Source: Clostridiales bacterium
Lineage (GTDB): Bacteria > Bacillota > Clostridia > Saccharofermentanales > Saccharofermentanaceae
Length of the DNA: 64,000 bases
NCBI GenBank assembly: GCA_017510605.1
Contig: JAFWMQ010000015.1
Location: 186,001 to 250,000 of the forward strand
Direction: 5' to 3'
Positions 15,680-24,370 of this stretch are shown here, piece by piece. The position numbers and the translations under genes were made by a program. The first letter of the stretch is position 1. Every line of letters begins with the position of its first letter. Under the pieces are notes generated by a model, which made no database searches, was not told where the DNA came from, and saw only the letters and a program-made list of their open reading frames with translations.

Positions 15680-17788
15680 ATGGATAAGATAAAACGATTC
15701 TTCAAATATGATTTTTTTATATTTCTGCTGGATATAATAGCAGTTAATGCTTCATATTTCCTTTCGCTTGTTCTGAGATTCTCGCTCGGTTGGAGGATGG
15801 ATCCTCTGATCGACAAGTATTTGGAAACAGTCATATATTTTGCTCCTTTCTACACGGTAATTTGTATTATCGTGTTTTTCATTTTTAGACTATATGGCGG
15901 TATGTGGAGATATGCCGGTATCGGAGATGTAAATAGGATACTGATAGCGAATTTAATTACTATAGTTATTCATATTATTGCTACAGTTCTTTTCTTTCAG
16001 AGAATGCCAATATCCTACTATTTTATGGGTGCTGCAATGCAACTCGTTTCAATTGGAGCAATCAGATTCTCTTATAGGCTGGCTGTTTTAGAGAAGCGAC
16101 AGATCACAAAGACAAATGCAATTAATGCATTAGTCATAGGAACTAAAGAGAATGGAAGTCAGACAATCAAGCTTCTTAGTATGGGTGTTAAGTACAGACC
16201 TGTAGCCGTAATCGATTGCGATAATAAAGATGCAGGAAAACTTATGAATGGAATTCCTGTATACAGCAGGGAAGAATTTGAGTCTGTTATTGTTAAGGAT
16301 AAGATAAAAGCTATATTTCTTGCTGATATAAATATTGATATTGAGTTCAGAAAATCAGTTATCAAATATAGCAAGGAACATCAGATCCAATTCAGCGATT
16401 ATACGGCATTTTTCAGTTATAAAGGTGATGTTGATTCTTTTGTTGATGTAATTAGCACGCAAACAAGTCACAGTCTTGACGAGAAGAAAAGTATACCGTT
16501 TTCTCCTCCTGATATTAGTGATGCTGAGATAAACGAAGTTGTTGAGGCAATGAGGAGTGGCTGGATTACAACGGGTCCTCGTGTGAAGCTTCTTGAAAGG
16601 CGTCTTGCTGCATATATAGAGACGGGAAAGACTGATTACGATACTGAGCGTGACAGTTCTAAATGGAGCAACAGGTTGGTATGTCTTTATTCAGCAACGG
16701 CAGCTGAGGAGTTAAATCTCAGGATATTGGGAGTTGGTGAAGGTGATGAAGTAATCGTGCCTGCTTATTCATACACTGCTTCTGCTTCAGCTGCTGTACA
16801 TTGTGGAGCTATGGTAAAGTTTGTTGATATTCAGAAAGACGGTGACAATGTTACTCACATGCCTGAGATGGATTACGAAGCTCTCGAAAAGGCTATAACA
16901 AATAAGACGAAAGCAATAATCACCGTAGATCTTGGCGGTATAATTTGCGATTACGACAGAGTATTCGAAATCGTTGAAAGAAAGAAGAATTTGTTTACAC
17001 CTAAGGAGAGTGATGGCAAACCTTTGGGTGATTTGTCTTCAAGAATTCAAAAGTCTATTGGACGTATTGCAGTTGTTGCTGATGGTGCTCATAGTCTTGG
17101 GGCTAGCCGTGTGTTTAGAGGAGAGAAAAAGTATTGTGGGGCCATTGCTGACTTTACATCATTCTCGTTCCATGCAGTAAAGAATTTTACAACTGCTGAA
17201 GGCGGAGCTTCTACTTGGACTACTAAAGAGGGTGTTGATAACGCAGAAATATATCATATGTATCAGTTGTTGTCACTTCATGGTCAGAGTAAGGATGCAC
17301 TTGCTAAGACTAAAGTAGGTTCTTGGGAATATGATATTGTAGGTCCCTGGTATAAGTGCAATATGACGGATATCACGGCAGCAATCGGATTAAGACAACT
17401 TGACAGATATTCTGGTCTTCTTGACAGAAGAGTTGAGATAATCAAGAGATATGATGAGGCTTGTGATAAATTAGGAATCAGTCATTTGGTCCATCATACT
17501 GATAATATGGATAGTTCTAACCACCTTTATCTTATTAGGATTCCGGATATTACGGATGTGAAACGTAATGAAATCATCACAAAGTTGGCAGAGCAGGGCG
17601 TATCTACTAATGTTCACTATAAGCCTATGCCAATGATGTCTGCCTATAAAGATTTAGGTTGGGATATAAAGGATTTTCCTAATGCGTACGACTATTATCG
17701 CAACCTCATTACTTTACCTCTTCATACAAAGTTAACTGATGACGATGTTAAATATATAACAGATAATCTTGCGAGAGTTATTGGTTAA
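15680..17788 (+). CDS. Fusion of CapD-like membrane/nucleotide-binding half to a DegT/DnrJ/EryC1 sugar aminotransferase
   Basis: A 702-residue two-part protein. Residues about 1-250 match the N-terminal half of CapD, with four membrane helices, the RMPISYYFMG segment also found in the upstream CapD (RMPISFYMIG), and a Rossmann-like domain. Residues about 275-702 form a PLP aminotransferase with Lys501 in SFHAVKNF and the usual GDEVIVPAYSYTASASA and VVADGAHSLGA segments. It probably aminates the 4-keto sugar made by CapD, giving a UDP-4-amino-4,6-dideoxy-GlcNAc type sugar. The dehydratase catalytic half is absent. The fusion is in frame with no sign of a split or error. Membrane anchoring would keep the enzyme near CapD and the sugar transferase two genes on. 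Confidence 0.88.
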   Translation: MDKIKRFFKYDFFIFLLDIIAVNASYFLSLVLRFSLGWRMDPLIDKYLETVIYFAPFYTVICIIVFFIFRLYGGMWRYAGIGDVNRILIANLITIVIHIIATVLFFQRMPISYYFMGAAMQLVSIGAIRFSYRLAVLEKRQITKTNAINALVIGTKENGSQTIKLLSMGVKYRPVAVIDCDNKDAGKLMNGIPVYSREEFESVIVKDKIKAIFLADINIDIEFRKSVIKYSKEHQIQFSDYTAFFSYKGDVDSFVDVISTQTSHSLDEKKSIPFSPPDISDAEINEVVEAMRSGWITTGPRVKLLERRLAAYIETGKTDYDTERDSSKWSNRLVCLYSATAAEELNLRILGVGEGDEVIVPAYSYTASASAAVHCGAMVKFVDIQKDGDNVTHMPEMDYEALEKAITNKTKAIITVDLGGIICDYDRVFEIVERKKNLFTPKESDGKPLGDLSSRIQKSIGRIAVVADGAHSLGASRVFRGEKKYCGAIADFTSFSFHAVKNFTTAEGGASTWTTKEGVDNAEIYHMYQLLSLHGQSKDALAKTKVGSWEYDIVGPWYKCNMTDITAAIGLRQLDRYSGLLDRRVEIIKRYDEACDKLGISHLVHHTDNMDSSNHLYLIRIPDITDVKRNEIITKLAEQGVSTNVHYKPMPMMSAYKDLGWDIKDFPNAYDYYRNLITLPLHTKLTDDDVKYITDNLARVIG

Positions 17789-17789
17789 T

Positions 17790-18137
17790 ATGATTACAGG
17801 TATTCATCATTTTTCTATTATTGTCAGTTCAGAAAGCAGTATTGCTTTCTATGAAAGACTTGGTTTTAAAGAGTCTAATAGAATAACCAGAGATTATGAT
17901 ACCGTAGTTTTACTGGAAGGGTTTGGTTTGGAATTGGTTATGTTTATTGATCCGAATCATCCTAAAAGACATTCTGATTCTGAATGTATTGGAATTAGAA
18001 ATCTTTCTTTGAAAGTAGATGATATACAAAGAATATCTAAAGAATTTGAATGTGGACCTGTTATGGAGGATTGGTTTGGCAAGAAGTATTGTGTTACGAG
18101 TGATCCTGATGGACTGCCTATTGAATTTCATGAGTAA
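17790..18137 (+). CDS. VOC (glyoxalase-like) superfamily protein
   Basis: A 115-residue protein with paired beta-alpha-beta-beta-beta units. GIHHFSIIV opens the first unit and GLELVMF closes it; IRNLSLKVDD opens the second and GLPIEFHE closes it. The usual metal ligands are His, Glu, His, Glu; the third appears replaced by Asn. VOC enzymes include epimerases, lyases and resistance proteins, and no specific reaction can be assigned. It sits between the aminotransferase fusion and the sugar transferase with 1- and 3-base gaps, so a part in making or protecting the initiating sugar is possible. ATG at 17790 is preferred; a TTG at 17769 lies inside the upstream gene. Confidence 0.8.
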   Translation: MITGIHHFSIIVSSESSIAFYERLGFKESNRITRDYDTVVLLEGFGLELVMFIDPNHPKRHSDSECIGIRNLSLKVDDIQRISKEFECGPVMEDWFGKKYCVTSDPDGLPIEFHE

Positions 18138-18140
18138 CGT

Positions 18141-18989
18141 ATGAAAGTATTACTTATTATATTGGCGATAATAATACTTATATTTTTGATTATGGCTTTT
18201 ATAGCTATTATCAAGAAGCCTTCATCTGTATATAAATACAGACCTGATGAAAAGAATCCGATGGAAGGTAAACAAGTCAGGTTTATTGAGAATAATGATG
18301 AAAAAGAAAATGCTGATGGTGTTAGAGGTCATCTTATAGCTGTTGGTACATCTGAACACAAAGCAGGAGTTTATGAGAAAGTATTTAAGAGAATACTTGA
18401 TGTTATCTTAAGTTTTGGCGGGTTAGTAGTTCTTAGTCCGGTATTTCTTTTTCTTAGTTTGTGGATAGTAATTGATGATCCCGGTCCGGTGCTATTTACT
18501 CAAAAGAGGATTGGAAAGGACAAACAGTATTTTAAGCTTCACAAGTTCCGTTCCATGAAGATGAGTACGCCTCATGATAAACCAACGCATATGCTTGAGA
18601 ATCCTGAGCAGTATATAACAAAGGCAGGTAAGTTTATAAGATCTCATAGTCTTGATGAGTTGCCTCAGATTTGGGATATATTTATCGGTAATATGAGTGT
18701 TATCGGTCCGAGACCGGGGTTGTGGAATCAGGATCTGCTTACGGCAGAACGCGATAAGTATTACGCTAATGATGTAAAACCAGGGCTTACTGGTTGGGCA
18801 CAGATCAACGGACGTGATGAACTTGAAATACCTGTAAAAGCTAAACTTGACGGTGAGTATGTAAAGAATATGGGATTAGGAATGGATTTAAAGTGCTTCT
18901 TCGGTTCAGTTGGAGTCTTTAAAGGCGATTCTTCTGTTGTGGAAGGCGGAACTGGGGAACTGAATAAGAGGGTAGAAGAGAATAAATGA
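18141..18989 (+). CDS. Undecaprenyl-phosphate sugar-1-phosphate transferase (initiating, PglC/WcaJ C-terminal type)
   Basis: A 282-residue protein with one N-terminal membrane helix (1-24), a short linker, and the bacterial sugar transferase domain: KRILDVILSFGGLVVLSPVF membrane-dipping helix, KFRSMKM, RSHSLDELPQIWDIFIGNMSVIGPRP and PGLTGWAQINGR. It loads the first sugar phosphate onto undecaprenyl phosphate. With CapD and the aminotransferase fusion upstream, the likely donor is a UDP-4-amino-6-deoxy-HexNAc. An additional N-terminal helix makes it longer than PglC. It overlaps the next gene by four bases (ATGA). Confidence 0.9.
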   Translation: MKVLLIILAIIILIFLIMAFIAIIKKPSSVYKYRPDEKNPMEGKQVRFIENNDEKENADGVRGHLIAVGTSEHKAGVYEKVFKRILDVILSFGGLVVLSPVFLFLSLWIVIDDPGPVLFTQKRIGKDKQYFKLHKFRSMKMSTPHDKPTHMLENPEQYITKAGKFIRSHSLDELPQIWDIFIGNMSVIGPRPGLWNQDLLTAERDKYYANDVKPGLTGWAQINGRDELEIPVKAKLDGEYVKNMGLGMDLKCFFGSVGVFKGDSSVVEGGTGELNKRVEENK

Positions 18990-19873
18990 AAAAGGTTCTT
19001 ATTACAGGAGCTAATAGTTATATAGGTGTTTCTTTTGAGAATTATGTAAAGGAACATTATAATTCAGAACTCTCTGTTGATACTGTTGACATGATTGACG
19101 GTTCATGGAGAAATAAAGAATTTTCAAATTATGATATCGTTTATCATGTCGCGGGTATAGCTCATGCTGATGTTGGTAAAGTCAGCGATGAGGTTAAGGC
19201 AAAGTATTATGCCATCAATACTGATCTTGCTATAGAAACATGTAAAAAAGCCAAGTCTGAAGGGGTTAGTCAGTTTGTATTTATGTCTTCTGCTATCGTA
19301 TACGGTGATTCTGCACCATATGGAAAGACTAAGAAGATTTCAAAAGATACTGAACCAACACCTGCAAATTTCTATGGAGATAGTAAGTGGCAGGCAGATA
19401 AAGGTGTTAGAGAATTAGCTGATGAGAACTTCACAGTTACTGTTCTTAGACCTCCAATGATATACGGAAAAGGTAGCAAGGGCAATTATCCTACTTTAGC
19501 AAAAATGGCTAAGAAACTACCTGTTTTTCCTAATGTTCAGAATGAACGTTCCATGCTATACATCGAGAATTTATGCGAATTCTTATGCCAGGTAATGATC
19601 AGAGAAGAGGGCGGAGTATTCTGGCCTCAGAATGCTGAATATACAAAGACATCAGATATGGTAAAGATTATTTCTGAAGTATCTGGTCATAAGATTCATG
19701 TTTCCAAGGGTTGGAATTGGGTTGTTGGACTAGCACGTATTATTCCGGGTAAGCCTAGAGGATTGGCTAATAAGGCGTTTGGAAATTTGAGTTATGACCA
19801 AACTATGAGCCGATATGAATTTATATATCAGATTGTAGATCTTAAAGAATCAATTAAAAGGACTGAAGGATAA
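18986..19873 (+). CDS. NAD-dependent epimerase/dehydratase family protein (extended SDR)
   Basis: A 295-residue SDR with the NAD motif KVLITGANSYIGVSFENY, the Ser of SSAIVYGD and the catalytic pair in NFYGDSKWQADK. Proteins of this type often follow the initiating transferase in clostridial and lactic polysaccharide loci and are called UDP-glucose/GlcNAc 4-epimerase-like. It lacks the features of dTDP-glucose 4,6-dehydratase (RmlB). The substrate is unknown. Confidence 0.82.
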   Translation: MKKVLITGANSYIGVSFENYVKEHYNSELSVDTVDMIDGSWRNKEFSNYDIVYHVAGIAHADVGKVSDEVKAKYYAINTDLAIETCKKAKSEGVSQFVFMSSAIVYGDSAPYGKTKKISKDTEPTPANFYGDSKWQADKGVRELADENFTVTVLRPPMIYGKGSKGNYPTLAKMAKKLPVFPNVQNERSMLYIENLCEFLCQVMIREEGGVFWPQNAEYTKTSDMVKIISEVSGHKIHVSKGWNWVVGLARIIPGKPRGLANKAFGNLSYDQTMSRYEFIYQIVDLKESIKRTEG

Positions 19874-21106
19874 ATGGGAAAACATATTCTGTTAATAACC
19901 CAATACTTTTATCCGGAAACTTTTCGTGTAAATGATATGGCCTGTGAGTGGGTTAAACGAGGATATAAAGTTACGGTTTTAACAGGAATTCCCAATTATC
20001 CAATGGGTAAATACTTCGATGGTTATGATAAGAAACATAGGACAAGAGAAGAATGGAACGGTGTAAATATTATCAGAATTCCACTGGTGGCCAGAGGCAA
20101 CAGCAGTAATAAATTAATAAATGCTGCGGGTATGGCAGCAAATTATTTCTCTTTCGTTAGATCTGGCAAAAAATGGATTAAGAGCAAAGAGGCAGCAAAT
20201 CTTAATGCAGACATAGTTTTTACATTCGAAGTTTCCCCTATGACCCAGGCAATGATTGGTGTTTGGTACGGCAAGCGATACAATGTTCCGACATATCTTT
20301 ATGTTCAGGATCTTTGGCCGGAAAATGTGGAGACAGTCACTGGTATTCATAGCAAGTTGATTATTGGACCAATCGATAGGATGGTTGATAAGATTTACCG
20401 TGAAACCGGCACAATATTTACTACAAGTCCGAGTTTTGTAAAAGCCATCATAAATAGAAAGGTCCCGGTTGAAAATAATAAGGTTCATTATTGGCCACAA
20501 TATGCAGAGGATTTTTATCGACCAATGAGTTCGGTTGCTGTTGATAGTATTGATGAAATGGATAATTCCTATAAGATAGCATTTACAGGAAATATAGGAA
20601 CTGCTCAAGGATTAGATGTTCTACCTAAGGCTGCGAAAATGTTGAAAGACGAGAATGTAAAGTTCATTATCGTTGGTGATGGTAGATATCAGCCTGATTT
20701 TGAGAAGCAGATAGATGAACTGGGAGTCCGCAATAAATTTGTGATGGTTCCGAGAGTGCCTGCTGAGCGTGTTCCGGCAATATTGAGCAATGTAGATGCC
20801 GGTTTTATCAGTTTCAATAAGACTGCTCTATGGGAGAATACAATCCCCGCAAAGCTTCAGTCTTATATGGCATGCGGCAAGGCAATTATAGCATCTGCTT
20901 CCGGAGAGACTGAAAGGGTGATCACGGAGGCTGAATGCGGCATCTGCTGTAAAATTGGTGATGGTAATGCTCTTGCTGATGGTATCAGAGTCATGATGAA
21001 GGCCGATTGTGTTGAGATGGGAAGACGCGCAAGATTATACTTTGAAGAGAATTTTGATAAGAAGAAACTCATGGATGAGATGGATGTTTTTTTTGAAAGT
21101 GCATGA
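19874..21106 (+). CDS. Glycosyltransferase family 4 (WbuB-like)
   Basis: A 410-residue GT-B glycosyltransferase with the N-terminal pattern ILLITQYFYPETFRVNDMA, the signature LYVQDLWPENVETVTG and a C-terminal donor-binding half (IAFTGNIGTAQGLDVLPKA, VPAERVPAILSNVDAGF). Such enzymes add acetamido sugars such as FucNAc in O-antigen and capsule assembly. With fnlA, fnlB and fnlC in the same locus, FucNAc is a reasonable donor, but this is inference. Its start codon follows the previous stop codon directly. Confidence 0.88.
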   Translation: MGKHILLITQYFYPETFRVNDMACEWVKRGYKVTVLTGIPNYPMGKYFDGYDKKHRTREEWNGVNIIRIPLVARGNSSNKLINAAGMAANYFSFVRSGKKWIKSKEAANLNADIVFTFEVSPMTQAMIGVWYGKRYNVPTYLYVQDLWPENVETVTGIHSKLIIGPIDRMVDKIYRETGTIFTTSPSFVKAIINRKVPVENNKVHYWPQYAEDFYRPMSSVAVDSIDEMDNSYKIAFTGNIGTAQGLDVLPKAAKMLKDENVKFIIVGDGRYQPDFEKQIDELGVRNKFVMVPRVPAERVPAILSNVDAGFISFNKTALWENTIPAKLQSYMACGKAIIASASGETERVITEAECGICCKIGDGNALADGIRVMMKADCVEMGRRARLYFEENFDKKKLMDEMDVFFESA

Positions 21107-21173
21107 AAGTGGAATATCCCGTTATGGACTTGAAAGTAATTCTAATATCTTGTGTAGAAAATAGGTAGAATAA

Positions 21174-22004
21174 ATGAAAAGAAATGAGATTATAAATATT
21201 ATTATTTGCTACAACAATGCAGATGAAGTGATTCAATACCACCAAGAAATATTAAAGTGTAAAAATGGTAACTTGGTGGGATATGTTGTTGTAGTAAACA
21301 GTGAAACTGATGATAATCTTAGAGAGCTATGTGATTATGCGGAGAAAAACTCTATATATTTATTTAATCCAAAAAAGAATTTGGGTTATATGAATGGCCT
21401 GCTTTATGGTTACCGGTGTTTTTATAAGCAGGAAGCTGTTATTCCAAGATATGTTATTATGAGCAATACTGACATTCAATTCTCTAATGAAGACTTTTTT
21501 TGCTTCCTTGAAGGGAGAGAATACGACGAGGATGTCTGGTGTATAGGTCCTTCCATTTTAGTGAACGAACTTCATTCATATGATAACCCTGTAGCAGAAC
21601 AAAGATTTACATCAAAATATATAAAATCCCTGATTTGGAGATTTAGCACACCAATAATTAGAGAACTATATGTAAGTGCTGCATTTATTAAACCCAAATT
21701 TATTAAACGGAAAAAAGTAGAAGAAAGTAAAAAAGTATATTTAATTCATGGATGCTTTTTTATCTTAAAGGGTGAATATGCGGAGGTCCTTAAGGATAAA
21801 GAATTTGGAGTTCTTCTTTATAGTGAGGAATTATTCGTTGCGGAAAATGCTTATATTTTGGGTAAGACAGCATATTATGATGCCGATTTAGAAGTTGTAC
21901 ATATGGAGCATTCTACAACAAAGAAATTGAAGCCGAGACAAAGGGCGAAGTATTTAGAAGAATCAATGAGATGGATTTTCAGTGAGTATTATTTTAAGGA
22001 ATAA
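21174..22004 (+). CDS. Glycosyltransferase family 2 (rhamnosyltransferase-like)
   Basis: A 276-residue GT-A type glycosyltransferase: NIIICYNNADEVIQYHQE at the start, NPKKNLGYMNGLLYG, then the DxD-like SNTDIQF. The pattern resembles rhamnosyltransferases of capsule loci, and dTDP-rhamnose genes lie downstream. Base composition becomes more AT-rich from here to about 32.5 kb. Confidence 0.8.
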   Translation: MKRNEIINIIICYNNADEVIQYHQEILKCKNGNLVGYVVVVNSETDDNLRELCDYAEKNSIYLFNPKKNLGYMNGLLYGYRCFYKQEAVIPRYVIMSNTDIQFSNEDFFCFLEGREYDEDVWCIGPSILVNELHSYDNPVAEQRFTSKYIKSLIWRFSTPIIRELYVSAAFIKPKFIKRKKVEESKKVYLIHGCFFILKGEYAEVLKDKEFGVLLYSEELFVAENAYILGKTAYYDADLEVVHMEHSTTKKLKPRQRAKYLEESMRWIFSEYYFKE

Positions 22005-22011
22005 CTAAAAG

Positions 22012-23241
22012 ATGAATTTAGATCAAAGCATAATAAGTTCAAATAAAGGTATTAATCGAGAGTCGTTTAGTATTTTTGCACTATACATTCTTGTATACGG
22101 GGGATATATTAAACTCTTTTTCCCGATTGTAAGTACAGTTGTTATTGGTTTGCAGGTTGCTGTAATGATCTTGTCTATATTATTAGACAATAAAGTAGTA
22201 ATTGGAAATAAAAAGTCAGTAATTGTTCTTTCGATTATGCTGATATCGATTGTGCTAATGTGTTTGGGTTTCTTCTACACAAGTGATGTTGAGATTGCCA
22301 GAAACAGACTAACGATTGATTTATCAACTATTTTGTACATTATTATCATTTATATTATTGCTAGCAGACTGGATGTAGAAAAGCTAAATTCGTTAATACA
22401 AAAATTCATGAGATATAATATCATTCTAATCTCACTGTATTTTGTTCTTTATATTGGAATATTTATTTCAGGTTTAAGTGTTGGAGGAAGGTTAGGCGAT
22501 GTTGTAGGTAATGCAATATGGCTTGGTAGACTTTGTTCCGAACAAATAATGTTAATTTTAATCAGTAACAATTGGAAGTTATCTCGTGTGCAAAAATTAT
22601 TGTTTATTTTGTTAAGTGCGATTTGTGTTTTTACAGGAAGTAAAGGACCAATTGTAGTTGTGTTTGTAGTATTAACCTTATATTTTATTAAAATTACGTC
22701 GTTATCCCCAAAAAAAATAGCAATAACCATTATGATCTCTCTCGCATTATTGGCTGTGTTTTACGCAATCAGTAATGCCAGCAGTACTTTTATAGTTAAC
22801 CGATTTTCTTTAGGTACAATGATGGCGAGTGGCTCCGGATACAGAGTAAGTAGATATACATATACAATTCAAGCTATTCCTGAACATTTAGTGATGGGTC
22901 ACGGATTGGGAAGCTGGTCTAAAAATTACTGGGCAAGTTATGGTGTTACATCAAGCTTCAATGATTATCCACACAATATACTTTTGGAACTGTTGTATGA
23001 AAATGGGATCGTTGTCACTTTTATATGGTTATTATCTGTTTTTTTGGTATGGCGGGCTTTTAAGATTGTTAGTAGAGAACGAATCTATGTTTTGTGGCTT
23101 CTGTTGATAATGAATGTTCTGTTTGGCTTTTTCTCAGGAAGTATTATTGATGGAAACAGGGGTATTTATTATTTCTTCGCGATATGTGTAGCCCTTATTC
23201 CAAAATTGAAGAAATATGATTTGCTTAAGGAAAAGGTATAG
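22012..23241 (+). CDS. Wzy-type polysaccharide polymerase (O-antigen ligase/polymerase family)
   Basis: A 409-residue protein with about ten hydrophobic helices and the extracellular-loop pattern typical of Wzy/WaaL proteins (AIPEHLVMGHGLGSW, followed by YPHNILLELLYENG). It would join lipid-linked repeat units outside the membrane. It is very hydrophobic, AT-rich and divergent in sequence, as is usual for Wzy. One polymerase is expected per locus and this is the only candidate seen. Confidence 0.85.
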   Translation: MNLDQSIISSNKGINRESFSIFALYILVYGGYIKLFFPIVSTVVIGLQVAVMILSILLDNKVVIGNKKSVIVLSIMLISIVLMCLGFFYTSDVEIARNRLTIDLSTILYIIIIYIIASRLDVEKLNSLIQKFMRYNIILISLYFVLYIGIFISGLSVGGRLGDVVGNAIWLGRLCSEQIMLILISNNWKLSRVQKLLFILLSAICVFTGSKGPIVVVFVVLTLYFIKITSLSPKKIAITIMISLALLAVFYAISNASSTFIVNRFSLGTMMASGSGYRVSRYTYTIQAIPEHLVMGHGLGSWSKNYWASYGVTSSFNDYPHNILLELLYENGIVVTFIWLLSVFLVWRAFKIVSRERIYVLWLLLIMNVLFGFFSGSIIDGNRGIYYFFAICVALIPKLKKYDLLKEKV

Positions 23242-23245
23242 AACA

Positions 23246-24370
23246 ATGAAGGCCGTTTATGTTTATTCCAGAATAGAAGATAATATTGAGGCATCAGGCG
23301 AAGCAAAAAAGGCTAAGATGCAAGTAGCTGCGCTTAATCAACTGGGTGTGGAAACATCATTTTACCTAAATGATAAATTGATTTCTTTATATAAGTTAAG
23401 AATAAGAATGCCTTGGTTTAAGGCGTATAGTAAATCTTTTGTTGATGAAGTCTTGAATTATATCAGAGATGAGAACATAGAGTGCGTATATATACGTAAA
23501 TACCTTATAGATGCTTCATTCCTTAAGTTTCTTGAAAGATTAAAAAATCAAAATTTAATTGTTTTATTAGAGATCCCGACTTTTCCATATGACGCAGAAT
23601 GGAAAAAGTTTGTCGATTGGCCTTTACTCTTCAAAGAAAAACGATTTCGAAAAAAGCTGGGAGGCCTTGTTGATAGAATAATTACATATTCTACAGATGA
23701 ATCTATATTTGGAATTAAATGTATTAATTCAAGCAATGGAATAGATACAACAAAAGTACCGGTTAGGGAAAAAAGAAAGCATGATGATAATCGTATCGTG
23801 CTGCTTGGAGTTGCTACATTAGAAAAATGGCATGGATATGATAGATTGATTCGTGGTATTTCCACTTATAATATTCAAAATCCTGATATTCGTGTAGAGT
23901 TTGACATTGTTGGAGAAGGTGCAGAGTTTAATAATTTAAAAAAATTAGCGGATAATCTGAATTTAAATGAATATATACATTTTCATGGCTTTTTATCCGG
24001 TCAACAGCTGACAGATCTATTTGAAAAGGCTGATATTGGAGTTGGTAGTTTGGGAATGTATCGTATTGGTCTATATGAAGGTTATACACTTAAACTTCGT
24101 GAATATATGTCTAGGGGGCTGCCCTTTATTTATGCATATGATGACAATCTGATCGAAAGAACAAATTGTGATTATTTCATAAAGTTTAGCAATGATAATA
24201 CAGAAATTAACATAGATAATATTGTTCAGTTTTACCAGAAAGTACGGAATCAAACTGATGTCGAAAAAAAGATGCATGGTCTAGCTGAAAAATATCTTAC
24301 ATGGAATTCACAAATGAAGCCTATAGCAGACTATTTAGAAGAGAAAATGGAGGAAATGAATAATGATTAA
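23246..24370 (+). CDS. Glycosyltransferase family 4
   Basis: A 374-residue GT-B enzyme. The N-terminal half is divergent (MKAVYVYSRIEDNIEASGEA). The C-terminal half has the GT4 donor-site features IVLLGVATLEKWHGYDRLIRG, FDIVGEGAEFNNLKKL and EGYTLKLREYMSRGLPFIYAYDD. ATG at 23246 follows AAGG by 9 bases. The frame continues to 23216 inside wzy, which would be an unlikely start. It overlaps the next gene by eight bases. Confidence 0.85.
   Translation: MKAVYVYSRIEDNIEASGEAKKAKMQVAALNQLGVETSFYLNDKLISLYKLRIRMPWFKAYSKSFVDEVLNYIRDENIECVYIRKYLIDASFLKFLERLKNQNLIVLLEIPTFPYDAEWKKFVDWPLLFKEKRFRKKLGGLVDRIITYSTDESIFGIKCINSSNGIDTTKVPVREKRKHDDNRIVLLGVATLEKWHGYDRLIRGISTYNIQNPDIRVEFDIVGEGAEFNNLKKLADNLNLNEYIHFHGFLSGQQLTDLFEKADIGVGSLGMYRIGLYEGYTLKLREYMSRGLPFIYAYDDNLIERTNCDYFIKFSNDNTEINIDNIVQFYQKVRNQTDVEKKMHGLAEKYLTWNSQMKPIADYLEEKMEEMNND

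Noticed and set aside
18986..19873. Candidate for the missing RmlB
   Set aside because: The SDR is short (295 residues) and its active-site context is that of the generic epimerase group beside sugar transferases, not of dTDP-glucose 4,6-dehydratase.
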